A stretch of DNA of 64,000 nt, taken from the NCBI RefSeq assembly GCF_019710575.1, contig NZ_JAHWFK010000009.1, forward strand, positions 55,052 through 119,051, given 5' to 3'. Below are positions 17,242 through 26,059 of this stretch, one piece after another. The notes beneath the pieces are model-generated. The model searched no databases and was not told the origin of the DNA. It was given only the letters and a program-made list of their open reading frames with translations. The translations under genes and the position numbers were made by a program. Each line of letters begins with the position of its first letter. Position 1 is the stretch's first letter. The DNA is from Paractinoplanes polyasparticus. Its GTDB lineage: Bacteria; Actinomycetota; Actinomycetes; Mycobacteriales; Micromonosporaceae.

Positions 17242-18180
17242 ATGGCGGAGCTGACCCTTCCCGATGGCGTACGCCTGCATGTCGAGGCCCACGGCCCGGC
17301 CGACGCCCCGGTCACCGTCGTTCTGCTGCACGGATGGTGCCAGGACAGGCGCACGTGGCAGCACCAGGTCGCCGCGATGCGGGTGCTCGGCGTCCGCCGC
17401 CCCCGCGTGATCACCTACGACACCCGCGGCCACGGCCGGTCCGGCGCCACCCGCCTGGCCGGCGCCACCCTGGCCCAGCTGGGTGACGATCTCGCCGAGG
17501 TGCTCCGCCGCTACGCACCCACCGGCCCGATCGTCCTCGGCGGCCACTCCCTGGGCGGCATGACGATCATGGAGTACGCCGCCGCCCATCCCACCACCTT
17601 CGCCGACCGGGTGGCCGGCCTGCTGTTCGTCTCGACCACCGCCGAGGGCCACACCCACACCCAGTACGGCCTGCCGTCCCGGCTGGCCGCCCTGATGCGC
17701 GCCGGCGAGACTGTCGGGGCCGGCCTGCTGGCCCGCTCCGGCCCGTGGTGCCCGCACCGCGCGCTGCTGCCCGCGCTGCGCCCGGCGGTCCGCTGGCTCC
17801 TCTTCGGCGACGAATGCGACAACGAGGCACTCGAACTGGCCATGCGCGCCTTCGGCCGGGCGCCGTTGCGATCGGTCGGCGGCTTCCGCGCCTCGATCGG
17901 CACCCAGCAGCGCCTGGAGACCCTGGCTGCCCTGGCCGATGTGCCGGCCGCGGTGCTGGTCGGCTCGCGCGACCGCCTCACCCCGCCGGCCTGCGCCCGC
18001 TCGATCGCCGGAGCCCTGCCCTTCGCCGACCTGAGCGTCCTGCCCGGGGCCGGTCACATGCTGCCGCTGGAGCGGCCGCAGGAGGTCTCGGCCGCCCTGA
18101 CCGGAATCGTGGAACGCGTGACGCCGGCCCGCCGCCGGGTCAAGCGGCGTGCCGCCACGCAGCTCAAGAAGGCCGCGTAG
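17242..18180 (+). CDS. Alpha/beta-fold hydrolase
   Basis: A 312-residue alpha/beta hydrolase. The oxyanion region is LLHGWCQDRRTW, the nucleophile elbow GHSLGG, the acid lies in VGSRDRLTPP and the catalytic His in GAGHMLPLE. The substrate is unknown; the fold family includes lipases, peptidases and haloperoxidases. The ATG at 17242 behind GGAGGTG is preferred over an in-frame GTG at 17203. The C-terminus is basic (RRRVKRRAATQLKKAA), which may contact membrane or nucleic acid. Confidence 0.88.
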   Translation: MAELTLPDGVRLHVEAHGPADAPVTVVLLHGWCQDRRTWQHQVAAMRVLGVRRPRVITYDTRGHGRSGATRLAGATLAQLGDDLAEVLRRYAPTGPIVLGGHSLGGMTIMEYAAAHPTTFADRVAGLLFVSTTAEGHTHTQYGLPSRLAALMRAGETVGAGLLARSGPWCPHRALLPALRPAVRWLLFGDECDNEALELAMRAFGRAPLRSVGGFRASIGTQQRLETLAALADVPAAVLVGSRDRLTPPACARSIAGALPFADLSVLPGAGHMLPLERPQEVSAALTGIVERVTPARRRVKRRAATQLKKAA

Positions 18181-18258
18181 CCGGTCCGGGCACCCCCACG
18201 GGGTCGAATCACGCCGATGTCCAGGCCGGGTGAGACGCGGGTGGCGTCGGAGGAGTAA

Positions 18259-18298
18259 GTTCGAGTGCTCCCTTTTTTTGCGAGCACGCTGCCCGAAC
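18259..18298 (+). promoter_or_regulatory. Inverted repeat with TTGCGAGCA core upstream of helR
   Basis: GTTCG (18259-18263) pairs with CGAAC (18294-18298), and GTGCTC (18265-18270) pairs with GAGCAC (18282-18287) around a T7 run. The segment TTGCGAGCA (18278-18286) equals the centre of the rifamycin-associated element as I remember it, which controls rifamycin-inducible genes including helR in other actinomycetes. The flanking arms do not match that element fully, so assignment is tentative. Confidence 0.4.
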
Positions 18299-18319
18299 GC
18301 GTGCACCGGGGGCCGGAAA

Positions 18320-20458
18320 GTGAGATTCACCGTCTTGAGCGACGCCACCGTTCTTCAGCAGGAGATCGCGGTCGAGCAGCAGCACGTCGACCTGGTCTAC
18401 GCGCGCCTCGCCGAACTTCGCCGCGATGCCTCCCTCGCCGAGAAAGCGGGCTACCAACTGGCCGGGGTCGGCACCTTCGGCGCGCTGGTCGAGCGGGACG
18501 CGATGGTCTACCACGCCGCCCGCCGCCGGCACGCCCTCGACACCGAGCACGAGGGCCTGGTCTTCGGCCGCCTCGACATGAACTCGGGCGCGACCCACTA
18601 CGTCGGCCGCATGGGCATCCGCGACGACAGCGCGCAGCCGCTGGTCGTCGACTGGCGCGCCCCGGCCGCCGCCGCCTTCTACCGCGCCACCCCGGCCGAC
18701 CCGCTCGGTGTCGTCCGGCGCCGCATGATCCAGTCGAGCCGCGAGCGGGTCACCGGCATCGAGGACGACCTGCTCGACCCCGAGGCGGCGCCGGCCGACA
18801 TGCGGGTCGTCGGCGACGGCGCGCTGCTGGCCAGCCTGTCCAAGGCCACCGGAAGCGGCATGCGCGACATCGTCGCGACCATTCAGCGCGAGCAGGACGA
18901 CGCGATCCGCTCCCCCGCGGGCGGCATCACGATCGTGACCGGCGGCCCGGGCACCGGCAAGACGGCCGTCGCCCTGCACCGGGCGGCCTACCTGCTCTAT
19001 TCCGACCGCAACCGGTTCGCCGGCGGCGGCATCCTGGTGGTCGGCCCGTCGGGCGTGTTCGTCCACTACATCGCGACCGTGCTGCCCTCGCTGGGTGAGG
19101 ACACGGCGACCCTGCGCTCGCTGGGTTCGCTGGTGCCCGGCTACGACGCCGTCCGGGTCGACCCGAGCGACGTCGCCGCGATCAAGGGCTCGCTGCGCAT
19201 GCGCCGGGTGCTCGAGCGCGCCTCGCACGACGCGGTGCCCGACGGACCCGTCGAGCTGCGCCTGCTCTACCGGGGCGCCCTGCTGCGGCTGAACCGGGCC
19301 GACCTCGACCGCATCCGCCGTTCGGCCCTTCCCCGCGGCGCCCGCCGCAACGAGGTGCGCGGCGCAGGCTTCGACCGGGTCTTCGACGCCTTGTGGGCTC
19401 AGGCCCGCCAGCAGAAGGTCAGCGGCCTGCCCGAGAAGCGCGAGTTCGAGGCCGAGCTGGCCGACCGCGCCGACTTCCGCGACTTCCTCAAGGCCTGGTG
19501 GCCGCAGTTCACGCCGCTGCGGGTGCTGCGCTGGCTGGTCGATCCGGCACGGCTGCGGGCGTACGCGAACGGTCTGCTCTCCAAGGACGAGATCGCGCGC
19601 CTGCAGGGGTCGTTCGACGCGCTCGCGGCCGAGGGCCCGACCATCGCCGACGTGGCCCTGCTGGACGAGCTCGACGAGCTGATGGGCCGCCCGCGCAAGC
19701 CCCAGCGCAAGTCGAAGAACCCGTTCCACGTCCGCGACGGCATCCAGGAGCTCAGCACGGCCAACGAGCGGCAGGCCGCGACCCGCGCCCAGCAGGTGCA
19801 GCGTGACGAGGACTACCGGGACTACGCGCACGTGGTGGTCGACGAGTCGCAGGACGTCTCACCGATGCAGTGGCGGATGATCGGGCGCCGCGGCTCGTAC
19901 GCGTCGTGGACGATCGTCGGCGACCCGGCCCAGACCGCGTGGTCGGGCGACCCGGACGAGCTCGACCGGGCCCGCGACCGGGCGCTGGGTTCGCGCAAGC
20001 GCAACGACTACGCGCTGACCACCAACTACCGGAACTCGTCGGAGATCTTCGCGGTGGCCGCCTCGGTGATCCGCCGCATCATGCCGGACCTGCCCCTGCC
20101 GAGCGCCGTCCGCAGCACCGGCGTCGACCCGGTCGACCTGGTGACCGACGCGACGCGACTGCCCGACCTGGTGCGCGAGGTGACCGAGAAGCAACTCGCC
20201 GACGTCGACGGGACGATCGGCGTGATCACCCCGGTGCTCCGCCGCGACGAGATGGCGGGGTGGGTCGCCGGCCTGCCGGAGCGGGTCCAGGTGGTCACGG
20301 CGCTGGAGGCCAAGGGCATGGAGTACGACGCGGTGGTGCTGGTCGAGCCGGGCTCCCTCACGCGGGATCCGGCCGGCATGCGCACCCTCTACGTCGCCCT
20401 GTCCCGGGCCACCCAGCGCCTGACCACCGTCGGCACCGATGAAACCTGGCGTGGGTGA
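18320..20458 (+). CDS. helR: HelD/HelR-type RNA polymerase-displacing UvrD-like ATPase
   Basis: This 712-residue protein has an N-terminal antiparallel coiled coil (about residues 8-38, LQQEIAVEQQHVDLVYARL), the part of HelD proteins that enters the RNA polymerase secondary channel. A UvrD-like SF1 ATPase follows. Walker A is GGPGTGKT (208-215), Walker B is VVVDESQDVS, and the late motifs include TTNYRNSSEIF and LYVALSRATQRL. HelD proteins release stalled RNA polymerase; actinobacterial HelR also protects against rifamycins. The start GTG 18320 gives the usual N-terminus; a TTG at 18335 is an alternative. A repeat element lies immediately upstream. Confidence 0.88.
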   Translation: MRFTVLSDATVLQQEIAVEQQHVDLVYARLAELRRDASLAEKAGYQLAGVGTFGALVERDAMVYHAARRRHALDTEHEGLVFGRLDMNSGATHYVGRMGIRDDSAQPLVVDWRAPAAAAFYRATPADPLGVVRRRMIQSSRERVTGIEDDLLDPEAAPADMRVVGDGALLASLSKATGSGMRDIVATIQREQDDAIRSPAGGITIVTGGPGTGKTAVALHRAAYLLYSDRNRFAGGGILVVGPSGVFVHYIATVLPSLGEDTATLRSLGSLVPGYDAVRVDPSDVAAIKGSLRMRRVLERASHDAVPDGPVELRLLYRGALLRLNRADLDRIRRSALPRGARRNEVRGAGFDRVFDALWAQARQQKVSGLPEKREFEAELADRADFRDFLKAWWPQFTPLRVLRWLVDPARLRAYANGLLSKDEIARLQGSFDALAAEGPTIADVALLDELDELMGRPRKPQRKSKNPFHVRDGIQELSTANERQAATRAQQVQRDEDYRDYAHVVVDESQDVSPMQWRMIGRRGSYASWTIVGDPAQTAWSGDPDELDRARDRALGSRKRNDYALTTNYRNSSEIFAVAASVIRRIMPDLPLPSAVRSTGVDPVDLVTDATRLPDLVREVTEKQLADVDGTIGVITPVLRRDEMAGWVAGLPERVQVVTALEAKGMEYDAVVLVEPGSLTRDPAGMRTLYVALSRATQRLTTVGTDETWRG

Positions 20459-20461
20459 GAA

Positions 20462-21385
20462 CTACGGAATGGGCACGGCCACGGCGTTGTACGTCGTGGT
20501 CGGCTCGGCGGGCGTGGTGAACCGGGCGTTCGGCAGATAGAACTTCCGGCCGTACTCCGCGATGGTGGTCGGCACGTCGAACGTCGCGCTGCCGGTGCGG
20601 GAGACGACCTCGCCCGTACGGGCCTCGCGGTCCAGCGCGACCTCAGCGATCACGTTGAGCCGGTTCTGCACGACGTAGAGCGTTCGGCCGCGCAACCACA
20701 GGCCGTCGCCGTTGACGACCGTCTCGGCGTCGTTGAGCTTGATCTCCCGGCTGCGTCCGTCGTAGCCGACCCGGAAGAGCTTGCCCAGGTTGGACTGCAC
20801 GATGATCAGGCCGCGGCCGTCCGGCGTACGGGAGATGCCGTTGGCGTTGTTGCCGGTGGTGTACTGGATGTCGCCGGTCAGCGGAACGGCCACCGGCTGC
20901 GACTTGAGGCTCAGCGGCACCTTCCAGAGCACCGGGTTGGCCGAGTCGGTGAACCAGGCGGCGTCGCGGGTGAGCACGACGTCGTTGATGAACCAGGTCG
21001 TGGTGCCGGGACCCTTCAGCGTGTACGACTTGAGGATCCGGCCGCTGCGCAGGTCGACCACGCGGGCGGTGCCGGCGCTGCCCCCGGCCACGAAGAGCCG
21101 GTGGTTGTCGATCTTGAGGCCGAGCGACGGGTTGCCGGCGCCGGGGCCCTCACTGAAGACCGCGCCCTTGCCCGTACGCAGGCTGACCCGGTAGATGTCG
21201 CCGTCGACCCGGGAGCCGAAGTACGCGTACGGCTTGTCCCCGATGGCGATGCCCTCGGGCTGGAACCCGTCCGGCAGCGCCAGCGAGCTGGGCCACCTTT
21301 GGGAGGAATGTGCTGCGGCCGGCGCCGCGCCGGCCACCACGGCGAGCACCGTGGAGATGACAATCGCGAGGGTACGTCTGGACAC
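20462..21385 (-). CDS. Secreted SMP-30/gluconolactonase-like beta-propeller protein
   Basis: A 307-residue exported protein: signal peptide MSRRTLAIVISTVLAVVAGAAPAAA, then six or so four-stranded blade-like repeats (for example GFQPEGIAIGDKPYAYFGS, NGISRTPDGRGLIIVQS, NGDGLWLRGRTLYVVQN). Related actinobacterial proteins are often labelled SMP-30/LRE family or, misleadingly, superoxide dismutase. No enzymatic residue set can be assigned from here. It converges with helR (3-bp gap) and is divergent from the CDF exporter. Confidence 0.8.
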   Translation of the reverse strand: MSRRTLAIVISTVLAVVAGAAPAAAHSSQRWPSSLALPDGFQPEGIAIGDKPYAYFGSRVDGDIYRVSLRTGKGAVFSEGPGAGNPSLGLKIDNHRLFVAGGSAGTARVVDLRSGRILKSYTLKGPGTTTWFINDVVLTRDAAWFTDSANPVLWKVPLSLKSQPVAVPLTGDIQYTTGNNANGISRTPDGRGLIIVQSNLGKLFRVGYDGRSREIKLNDAETVVNGDGLWLRGRTLYVVQNRLNVIAEVALDREARTGEVVSRTGSATFDVPTTIAEYGRKFYLPNARFTTPAEPTTTYNAVAVPIP

Positions 21386-21561
21386 GGATATCCCTTTCCA
21401 GGCGGAACTTGGCTGTCATCACCTTCCTACCCCGGTTTCGGCGTTCGGGTTCACCCCGCCGGGCCGCCCGCTCATAACCAGGAGACCTTCTGAGACCTTG
21501 CATATATAGCGATGTCCGCATACGTTAGCGCGGTTGACGAACGGCGACGGAAGGTTGACTC

Positions 21562-22476
21562 ATGGGGGCCGGGCACGATCACGGAGGCCAGGCGCTGCGC
21601 GCGGGGGCGAAACACCGCAAGCGGCTCTGGTGGGCTGCCGGCCTGCTCGCCGGCTTCATGGGTGTGGAGGCGGTGGCCGCGTTCCTGACCGGCTCGCTGG
21701 CCCTGCTCTCCGACGCCGGGCACATGTTCACCGATGTGCTGGGCATCGCGATGGCCCTGGCCGCCATCACCGCGGCCGGCCGCGCCGCCACCGACTCCCA
21801 TCGCACGTTCGGCCTCTACCGCCTCGAGGTGCTGGCCGCGCTGGCCAACGCCGCGCTGCTGACCGCGGTGGCCGGCTTCGTCGTGGTGCAGGCGTTGCGC
21901 CGGTTGACCGACCCGCCCGAGGTGCCGGCGGGCGCGATGCTGGTCGTCGCCGTCGGCGGCCTTGTCGTCAACCTGATCGCCTTCGGGCTGCTGCGCAGCG
22001 GCGCCCAGGAGAGCATCAACGTCCGGGGCGCCTACCTCGAGGTGGTCGGCGACCTGCTCGGCTCCGCCGGCGTCATCGTGGCGGCCGCCGTCATCGGGCT
22101 CACCGGGTGGGCGTACGCGGACCCGATCGTCGCCGTGATCGTCGCGCTCATGATCCTGCCGCGCACCTTCGCGCTCGGCCGCTCGGCGGTCCGCATCCTC
22201 GTGCAGGCCGCTCCCGAGCATCTCGACATCACCCGGGTGCGGGCCCGGCTGGCCGAAGTGCCGGGCGTCTGCGACGTGCACGACCTGCACGTGTGGACGC
22301 TGACCTCGGGCATGGACGTGGCCTCGGCCCACCTCAGCCTCGAGCCCGAGGCGGAATTGGGCGACGTGCTCACCACCGCACGGGAGGCGCTGCACGAGGA
22401 CTTCCACATCGACCACGCCACGCTTCAGGTGGAGCCGATGGCCGCGGCCGGAAGATGTTCTCCCGCGGGGTGGTGA
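21562..22476 (+). CDS. Cation diffusion facilitator family metal exporter
   Basis: A 304-residue CDF protein with six membrane helices and a cytoplasmic C-terminal dimerisation domain (DVHDLHVWTLTSGMDVASAH). The N-terminal MGAGHDHGG is a short His-rich metal-binding tail. The transport site has His/Asp in TM2 (SDAGHMFTD). In TM5 the segment is EVVGDLLGS, with Glu where zinc-type CzcD proteins usually have His; Asp is retained. This may change metal preference. GGAAGG precedes the ATG. It would export Zn/Co/Cd-like ions using proton motive force. Confidence 0.92.
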   Translation: MGAGHDHGGQALRAGAKHRKRLWWAAGLLAGFMGVEAVAAFLTGSLALLSDAGHMFTDVLGIAMALAAITAAGRAATDSHRTFGLYRLEVLAALANAALLTAVAGFVVVQALRRLTDPPEVPAGAMLVVAVGGLVVNLIAFGLLRSGAQESINVRGAYLEVVGDLLGSAGVIVAAAVIGLTGWAYADPIVAVIVALMILPRTFALGRSAVRILVQAAPEHLDITRVRARLAEVPGVCDVHDLHVWTLTSGMDVASAHLSLEPEAELGDVLTTAREALHEDFHIDHATLQVEPMAAAGRCSPAGW

Positions 22477-22603
22477 AGGTATGGCGATCATCACACCTCA
22501 GGGCGCACGATGATCACACCGGTCACCGCCTGTGCCGAGTTCCGTCCGGGCCCGGGCTCGCTCTCTACGCTTGGTGACCATGTCATCACGGGAGGACACC
22601 AGC

Positions 22604-22912
22604 ATGACCACCGTCATCCACCAGCCGAGAGTCGCGTTCGACGCTGCCCGCGCGTTCGTGCTCGCCGCGGGCAGCCCACACTCCGAGGCCTTCGCCGCGC
22701 GGGTACTCAGCCGGTTGGGCAGCGAGATGTACGGCCACTTCGCCGACACCCGTCAGCGGCTGCTGACCGCGCTGGTCGAGACCGGCGGCGACCGGCACAT
22801 GGCCGACGTCGAGGCCGGCAAGTGGCGCGTGCGCCTGGAGGACCTGTTGCGCACGCGGCCCGAGCTGACCGGCCCGGTGCTCGAGCTGGCGAACGAGGGT
22901 TTCGAGCTCTGA
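22604..22912 (+). CDS. Hypothetical protein
   Basis: A 102-residue, probably all-helical soluble protein (FDAARAFVLAAGSPHSEAF, LGSEMYGHFADTRQRLLTAL, ending LELANEGFEL). No domain is recognised. The ATG at 22604 is chosen because GGGAGG lies 9 bp before it; in-frame ATGs at 22532 and 22580 are less likely. It lies between the CDF exporter and the sugar kinase. Confidence 0.7.
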   Translation: MTTVIHQPRVAFDAARAFVLAAGSPHSEAFAARVLSRLGSEMYGHFADTRQRLLTALVETGGDRHMADVEAGKWRVRLEDLLRTRPELTGPVLELANEGFEL

Positions 22913-22965
22913 CGGCTTTTGCGGTAATCCGCACCTAAACGGAGCTCTGCGGCAAGAATGCCTTT

Positions 22966-23898
22966 ATGGGCGACGCTCGGGTGATGGTTTTCGCGCCGGC
23001 ACCGCAACTCACGGTGACTATCGAACAGCAACACAACCAGCCGGAACTGCACGTCCATCCGGGCGGTCAGGGCATCTGGCAGGCCCGCATGGTCACCTCG
23101 CTCGGCGCCGAGGTGACCCTCTGCACCGCGGTCGGCGGCGAGGTGGGCCGCGTGCTCAAGCCGCTGCTCGACTTCAAGGGCGTCCAGCTGCGCACGGTGC
23201 CGCGCGAGAGCGGTAGCGGGTGGTACGTGCACGACCGCCGCAACGGCGCTCGCGTGGAGCTCGCCGAGCAGCCGGGTGCGCCCTTCACCCGCCATGAGCT
23301 GGACGAGCTCTACAACCTGGCGCTGGCCGAGGGACTGCGGGCCGGCAACGCGATCCTGAGCGGCCCGGCGCACCCCTCGGTGATCCGGCCCGAGGTCTAC
23401 GGGCGGCTCGCCCACGACCTGCGCGCCCACGGCTGCCGGGTGATCGCCGACCTGTCCGGCGACCACCTCAAGGCGGTGCTGGAGGCCGGGCTCGACGTGG
23501 TCAAGGTCAGCCACGAGGAGCTGCTGCGCGACGGTGTGATCAAGGACGACTCCGAGAAGACGCTGACCGAGGCGCTGATCAACCTGCACGAGAACGGCGC
23601 CGAGATGGCCCTGCTGTCCCGGGCCGACGCGGGCGCGCTCGCCCTCTTCAACGAACAGATCTACCGGGTCGGCATCCCGAAGCTGACCATCGCCGACCAC
23701 CGCGGCGCCGGCGACTCGATGACCGCCGGGATCGCGGCGGTGCTGGCCAAGGGGGGCGAGATGATGCAGGCGGTGCGAACCGGGGCGGCCGCCGGCGCGC
23801 TCAACGTCACCCGGCACGGGCTCGGCACCGGCCACCTGGACGCCGTTCAGGTGCTCACCGAACGGGTCAAGCTCACCCCGATCAAGAAGGCGCGATGA
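22966..23898 (+). CDS. PfkB-family carbohydrate kinase (1-phosphofructokinase-like)
   Basis: A 310-residue ribokinase-fold protein. The N-terminal PGGQG segment corresponds to the PfkB signature 1 region. The C-terminal DHRGAGDSMTAGIAAVLA is PfkB signature 2 with the catalytic Asp and anion hole. It most resembles the 1-phosphofructokinase/tagatose kinase branch, but the substrate is not certain. Its stop overlaps the surE start (ATGA), so kinase and nucleotidase are translationally coupled. Confidence 0.85.
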   Translation: MGDARVMVFAPAPQLTVTIEQQHNQPELHVHPGGQGIWQARMVTSLGAEVTLCTAVGGEVGRVLKPLLDFKGVQLRTVPRESGSGWYVHDRRNGARVELAEQPGAPFTRHELDELYNLALAEGLRAGNAILSGPAHPSVIRPEVYGRLAHDLRAHGCRVIADLSGDHLKAVLEAGLDVVKVSHEELLRDGVIKDDSEKTLTEALINLHENGAEMALLSRADAGALALFNEQIYRVGIPKLTIADHRGAGDSMTAGIAAVLAKGGEMMQAVRTGAAAGALNVTRHGLGTGHLDAVQVLTERVKLTPIKKAR

Positions 23899-24737
23899 CA
23901 AGAATCCTGGTCACCAACGACGACGGCATCGACGCGCCGGGGCTGCGCTGGCTGGCGCGGGCGGCGGCCCGCGACGGCCACGACGTCGTGGTCGCCGCGC
24001 CGGTCACCGAGGCCAGCGGCAGCAGCGCCGCGATGACCGCCGTCGAGGAACACGGCAAGATCATTCTGCACAGGCGCGAACTGCCCCACGCCAAGCACAT
24101 TCCGGCGTACGCGGTAGCCGCCTCCCCGGCCTACATCGTGCTGCTGGCCCTGCGGGAGGCGTTCGGCGAGCCGCCGGAGATGATCCTCTCGGGCATCAAC
24201 CGGGGCGCCAACGCGGGGGCCGCGGTCGTGCACTCCGGCACCGTGGGCGCCACCCTCACCGGCTCGTACGCCGGCCTGCACGGGCTTGCCGTCTCGCTCG
24301 ACGTGCTGTCGCCCCGGGTATCCACGACCCGCAGCGGTGGCGCTGCGCTGGCCGCGCTGGACCACGAGGAGGACGAGAAGCGGCACTGGGGCAGCGCGGC
24401 TGAGCTGGCCGTCCGCCTCCTGCCGACGCTGACCCACACACCGGCCGGCACGATCTTCAACCTGAACGTGCCCGACCTGCACCTGGACGGGATCCGAGGG
24501 CTGCGCCGGGCGTCACTCGCCCAGTTCGGGCAGGTGCAGGTGAGCATCGCCGAGGCCGGCGAGGGCTTCGTGCGCACGGCCGTGCAGGCCGCCGACGACA
24601 CCCTGCAACCGGACACCGACCTGGCCGCTCTGGCCGAGCACTTCGCGGTGGTGACGCCGATCCGCCCGCCGCACGAGATGACCGAAGTCAAGATCAACCT
24701 GGAGACCATCCCGCTGCACGCGTCGGCGCTCCAGTAG
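23895..24737 (+). CDS. surE: 5'/3'-nucleotidase SurE
   Basis: SurE is a metal-dependent phosphatase acting on nucleoside monophosphates and survival-related substrates. The 280-residue protein has the metal-binding N-terminus TRILVTNDDGIDAPG, the active-site Ser in EASGSSAAM, and Asn in SGINRGANAG. Coupling by ATGA overlap to an upstream PfkB-type kinase is notable, since it pairs a phosphorylating and a dephosphorylating enzyme. A hairpin at 24852-24891 may terminate it. Confidence 0.92.
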   Translation: MTRILVTNDDGIDAPGLRWLARAAARDGHDVVVAAPVTEASGSSAAMTAVEEHGKIILHRRELPHAKHIPAYAVAASPAYIVLLALREAFGEPPEMILSGINRGANAGAAVVHSGTVGATLTGSYAGLHGLAVSLDVLSPRVSTTRSGGAALAALDHEEDEKRHWGSAAELAVRLLPTLTHTPAGTIFNLNVPDLHLDGIRGLRRASLAQFGQVQVSIAEAGEGFVRTAVQAADDTLQPDTDLAALAEHFAVVTPIRPPHEMTEVKINLETIPLHASALQ

Positions 24738-24851
24738 AAGCGGCAGTCCAGGCGCACGAAGAACGGCAAGAATCTGCGCCGCAGCAGGAGTGGCCGCATC
24801 TGCGTCCAGCGGGGCGGCCGGCGTTGGCGGCGCGGCGCGGGGCGGAGGGCA

Positions 24852-24891
24852 AACGAAAGCGGCCGGGTCGAATGACCCGGCCGCCTTCGTT
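24852..24891. terminator. Bidirectional hairpin terminator between surE and the STAS gene
   Basis: GCGGCCGGGTC (24859-24869) pairs perfectly with GACCCGGCCGC (24874-24884) around a GAAT loop. An outer AACGAA/TTCGTT pair (24852-24857 with 24886-24891) extends the stem past one mismatch. It lies 8 bp beyond the minus-strand STAS gene and 115 bp beyond surE. Confidence 0.75.
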
Positions 24892-24898
24892 GATCAGG

Positions 24899-25261
24899 TC
24901 AGGCGCCCGAGACCGCCGGCTGGGCCGCCCCGGCCTCGCCGAAGGGCTGCGGGTTGCCGAACAGGCCGAGCAGCCCGGTCACCCAGAGCTGACGATGCGC
25001 GAAGCGGCTGGGCCGCGTCACGACGAGTTTTACCTCACTGACCTGAGCGAGCTGGAACGCGGCAACGAGCGCGCTGATGCCCACCGAGTCGATGAAGGTC
25101 ACGTTCTGCAGATTGAGCTCGATGCGTACGAGCTTTCCGGCCCCCAGCTGCGTCGCCACAGCCTCACGGATCTCGTATGCGTTCTCGACGTCGATCTCGC
25201 CGCTGGGCGAGACCTCCACCACGTCGTCGGCAAGCGTCGACGTCATTATCGACAGCGTCAC
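24899..25261 (-). CDS. STAS-domain anti-sigma factor antagonist
   Basis: A 120-residue SpoIIAA/RsbV-like protein: EVSPSGEIDVENAYEIREAV, then the phosphorylatable-serine region VTFIDSVGISALVAAFQLA. Such proteins bind and are phosphorylated by anti-sigma kinases and release a stress sigma factor; neither partner gene is in this window. The GTG at 25261 is chosen because GGAGGG lies 7 bp upstream; an ATG at 25246 is an alternative. The C-terminal tail (GLFGNPQPFGEAGAAQ) is disordered. Confidence 0.85.
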   Translation of the reverse strand: MTLSIMTSTLADDVVEVSPSGEIDVENAYEIREAVATQLGAGKLVRIELNLQNVTFIDSVGISALVAAFQLAQVSEVKLVVTRPSRFAHRQLWVTGLLGLFGNPQPFGEAGAAQPAVSGA

Positions 25262-25573
25262 GCCAATTCCCTCCACCCGCCCGGGACTTCCGAGCGTCTT
25301 TCCTCGCACGCGAGGGACAACCTGAGCGAGCCGTTCTCGCTCAGTCACCCCCACGCCCGGGGGCAGTCGGACTACCCCCGGAAGGTTCGGTGAAACTGAC
25401 CAAAAGGTTAGGACCCGAACCTGTCAGGCACCTGAGTGCCTCGTGTGAACCGGGTCAAGAGTACCGGTGGGTGGCAACTTGTTTCCGAAACGTGATGGCG
25501 TCCACACCGGACACGTTTGCTGAACGCGGCACGAGGGCAGGGTTAAGGGCGAGCGAGCCGGGAGGTAAGAGAA

Positions 25574-25990
25574 ATGTTCTCCACCAAGAGCAAGACGGAA
25601 CGAACCGCCACGCAGGCTTGGGAGTACCTGACGGCTGCCATGGCAGCAGCAACGGACACCGCCAAGGACACGACCGACAAAGCCGCCAAACTGGCCGGTA
25701 AGGCCAGTGATCAGAGTCACAAGCTGGCCGGCCGGAGTCAGCAGCTCGCGGGCAAGGCGGGTGGCAAGGCCGACGTGGCGTGGGCCCGGGCCAACGCCGC
25801 CGCGGCCGCCCTGGCCGGGCAGAAGCCCTCGCGGCCGTGGGGCCTGATCGTCGGAGTCGGGTTGCTCGGCGTCGCCGTCGGCTGGGCCGTGGCCACCTCG
25901 GCCCGGGCCGCCCTGGAGCAGCAGGCCGAGGCCGAGGAGCGTGAGCTGGCCGAGACCGCAGTCGTGGTCACGCCCACGTACGACAACTGA
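25574..25990 (+). CDS. Small single-pass membrane protein, helical
   Basis: The 138-residue protein has an Ala/Lys-rich amphipathic N-terminus with repeated KLAGKA/QLAGKA-type heptads (residues about 30-70), like LEA or apolipophorin-type helices. One transmembrane helix (GLIVGVGLLGVAVGWAVATS) and an acidic C-terminal tail follow. GGAGG precedes the ATG by 7 bp. The upstream region contains the inverted repeat AGGCAC-CTGA-GTGCCT (25426-25441). Function is unknown; a strong hairpin follows. Confidence 0.8.
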   Translation: MFSTKSKTERTATQAWEYLTAAMAAATDTAKDTTDKAAKLAGKASDQSHKLAGRSQQLAGKAGGKADVAWARANAAAAALAGQKPSRPWGLIVGVGLLGVAVGWAVATSARAALEQQAEAEERELAETAVVVTPTYDN

Positions 25991-25992
25991 CT

Positions 25993-26035
25993 CGACACTT
26001 CCCGGGCGGTGCTTCGTGCCGCCCGGGAAGTGTCG
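25993..26035 (+). terminator. Perfect 17-bp hairpin, likely terminator
   Basis: CGACACTTCCCGGGCGG (25993-26009) pairs with its exact complement at 26019-26035 around a 9-base loop. It begins 3 bp after the stop codon at 25990. There is no T-tract. Confidence 0.7.
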
Positions 26036-26059
26036 TACCCCACTTCTAGGCTCTGGGGC

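Noticed and set aside
18195..18220. T-loop-like GGGTCGAATC suggesting a tRNA
   Set aside because: No acceptor, anticodon or D-arm pairing can be built around it.
25515..25545. SigB-type promoter (GTTT...GGGCAG/GGGTTA) before the small membrane protein gene
   Set aside because: GTTT to GGGTTA spacing is 21 bp, too long, and the alternative GGGCAG is a poor -10.
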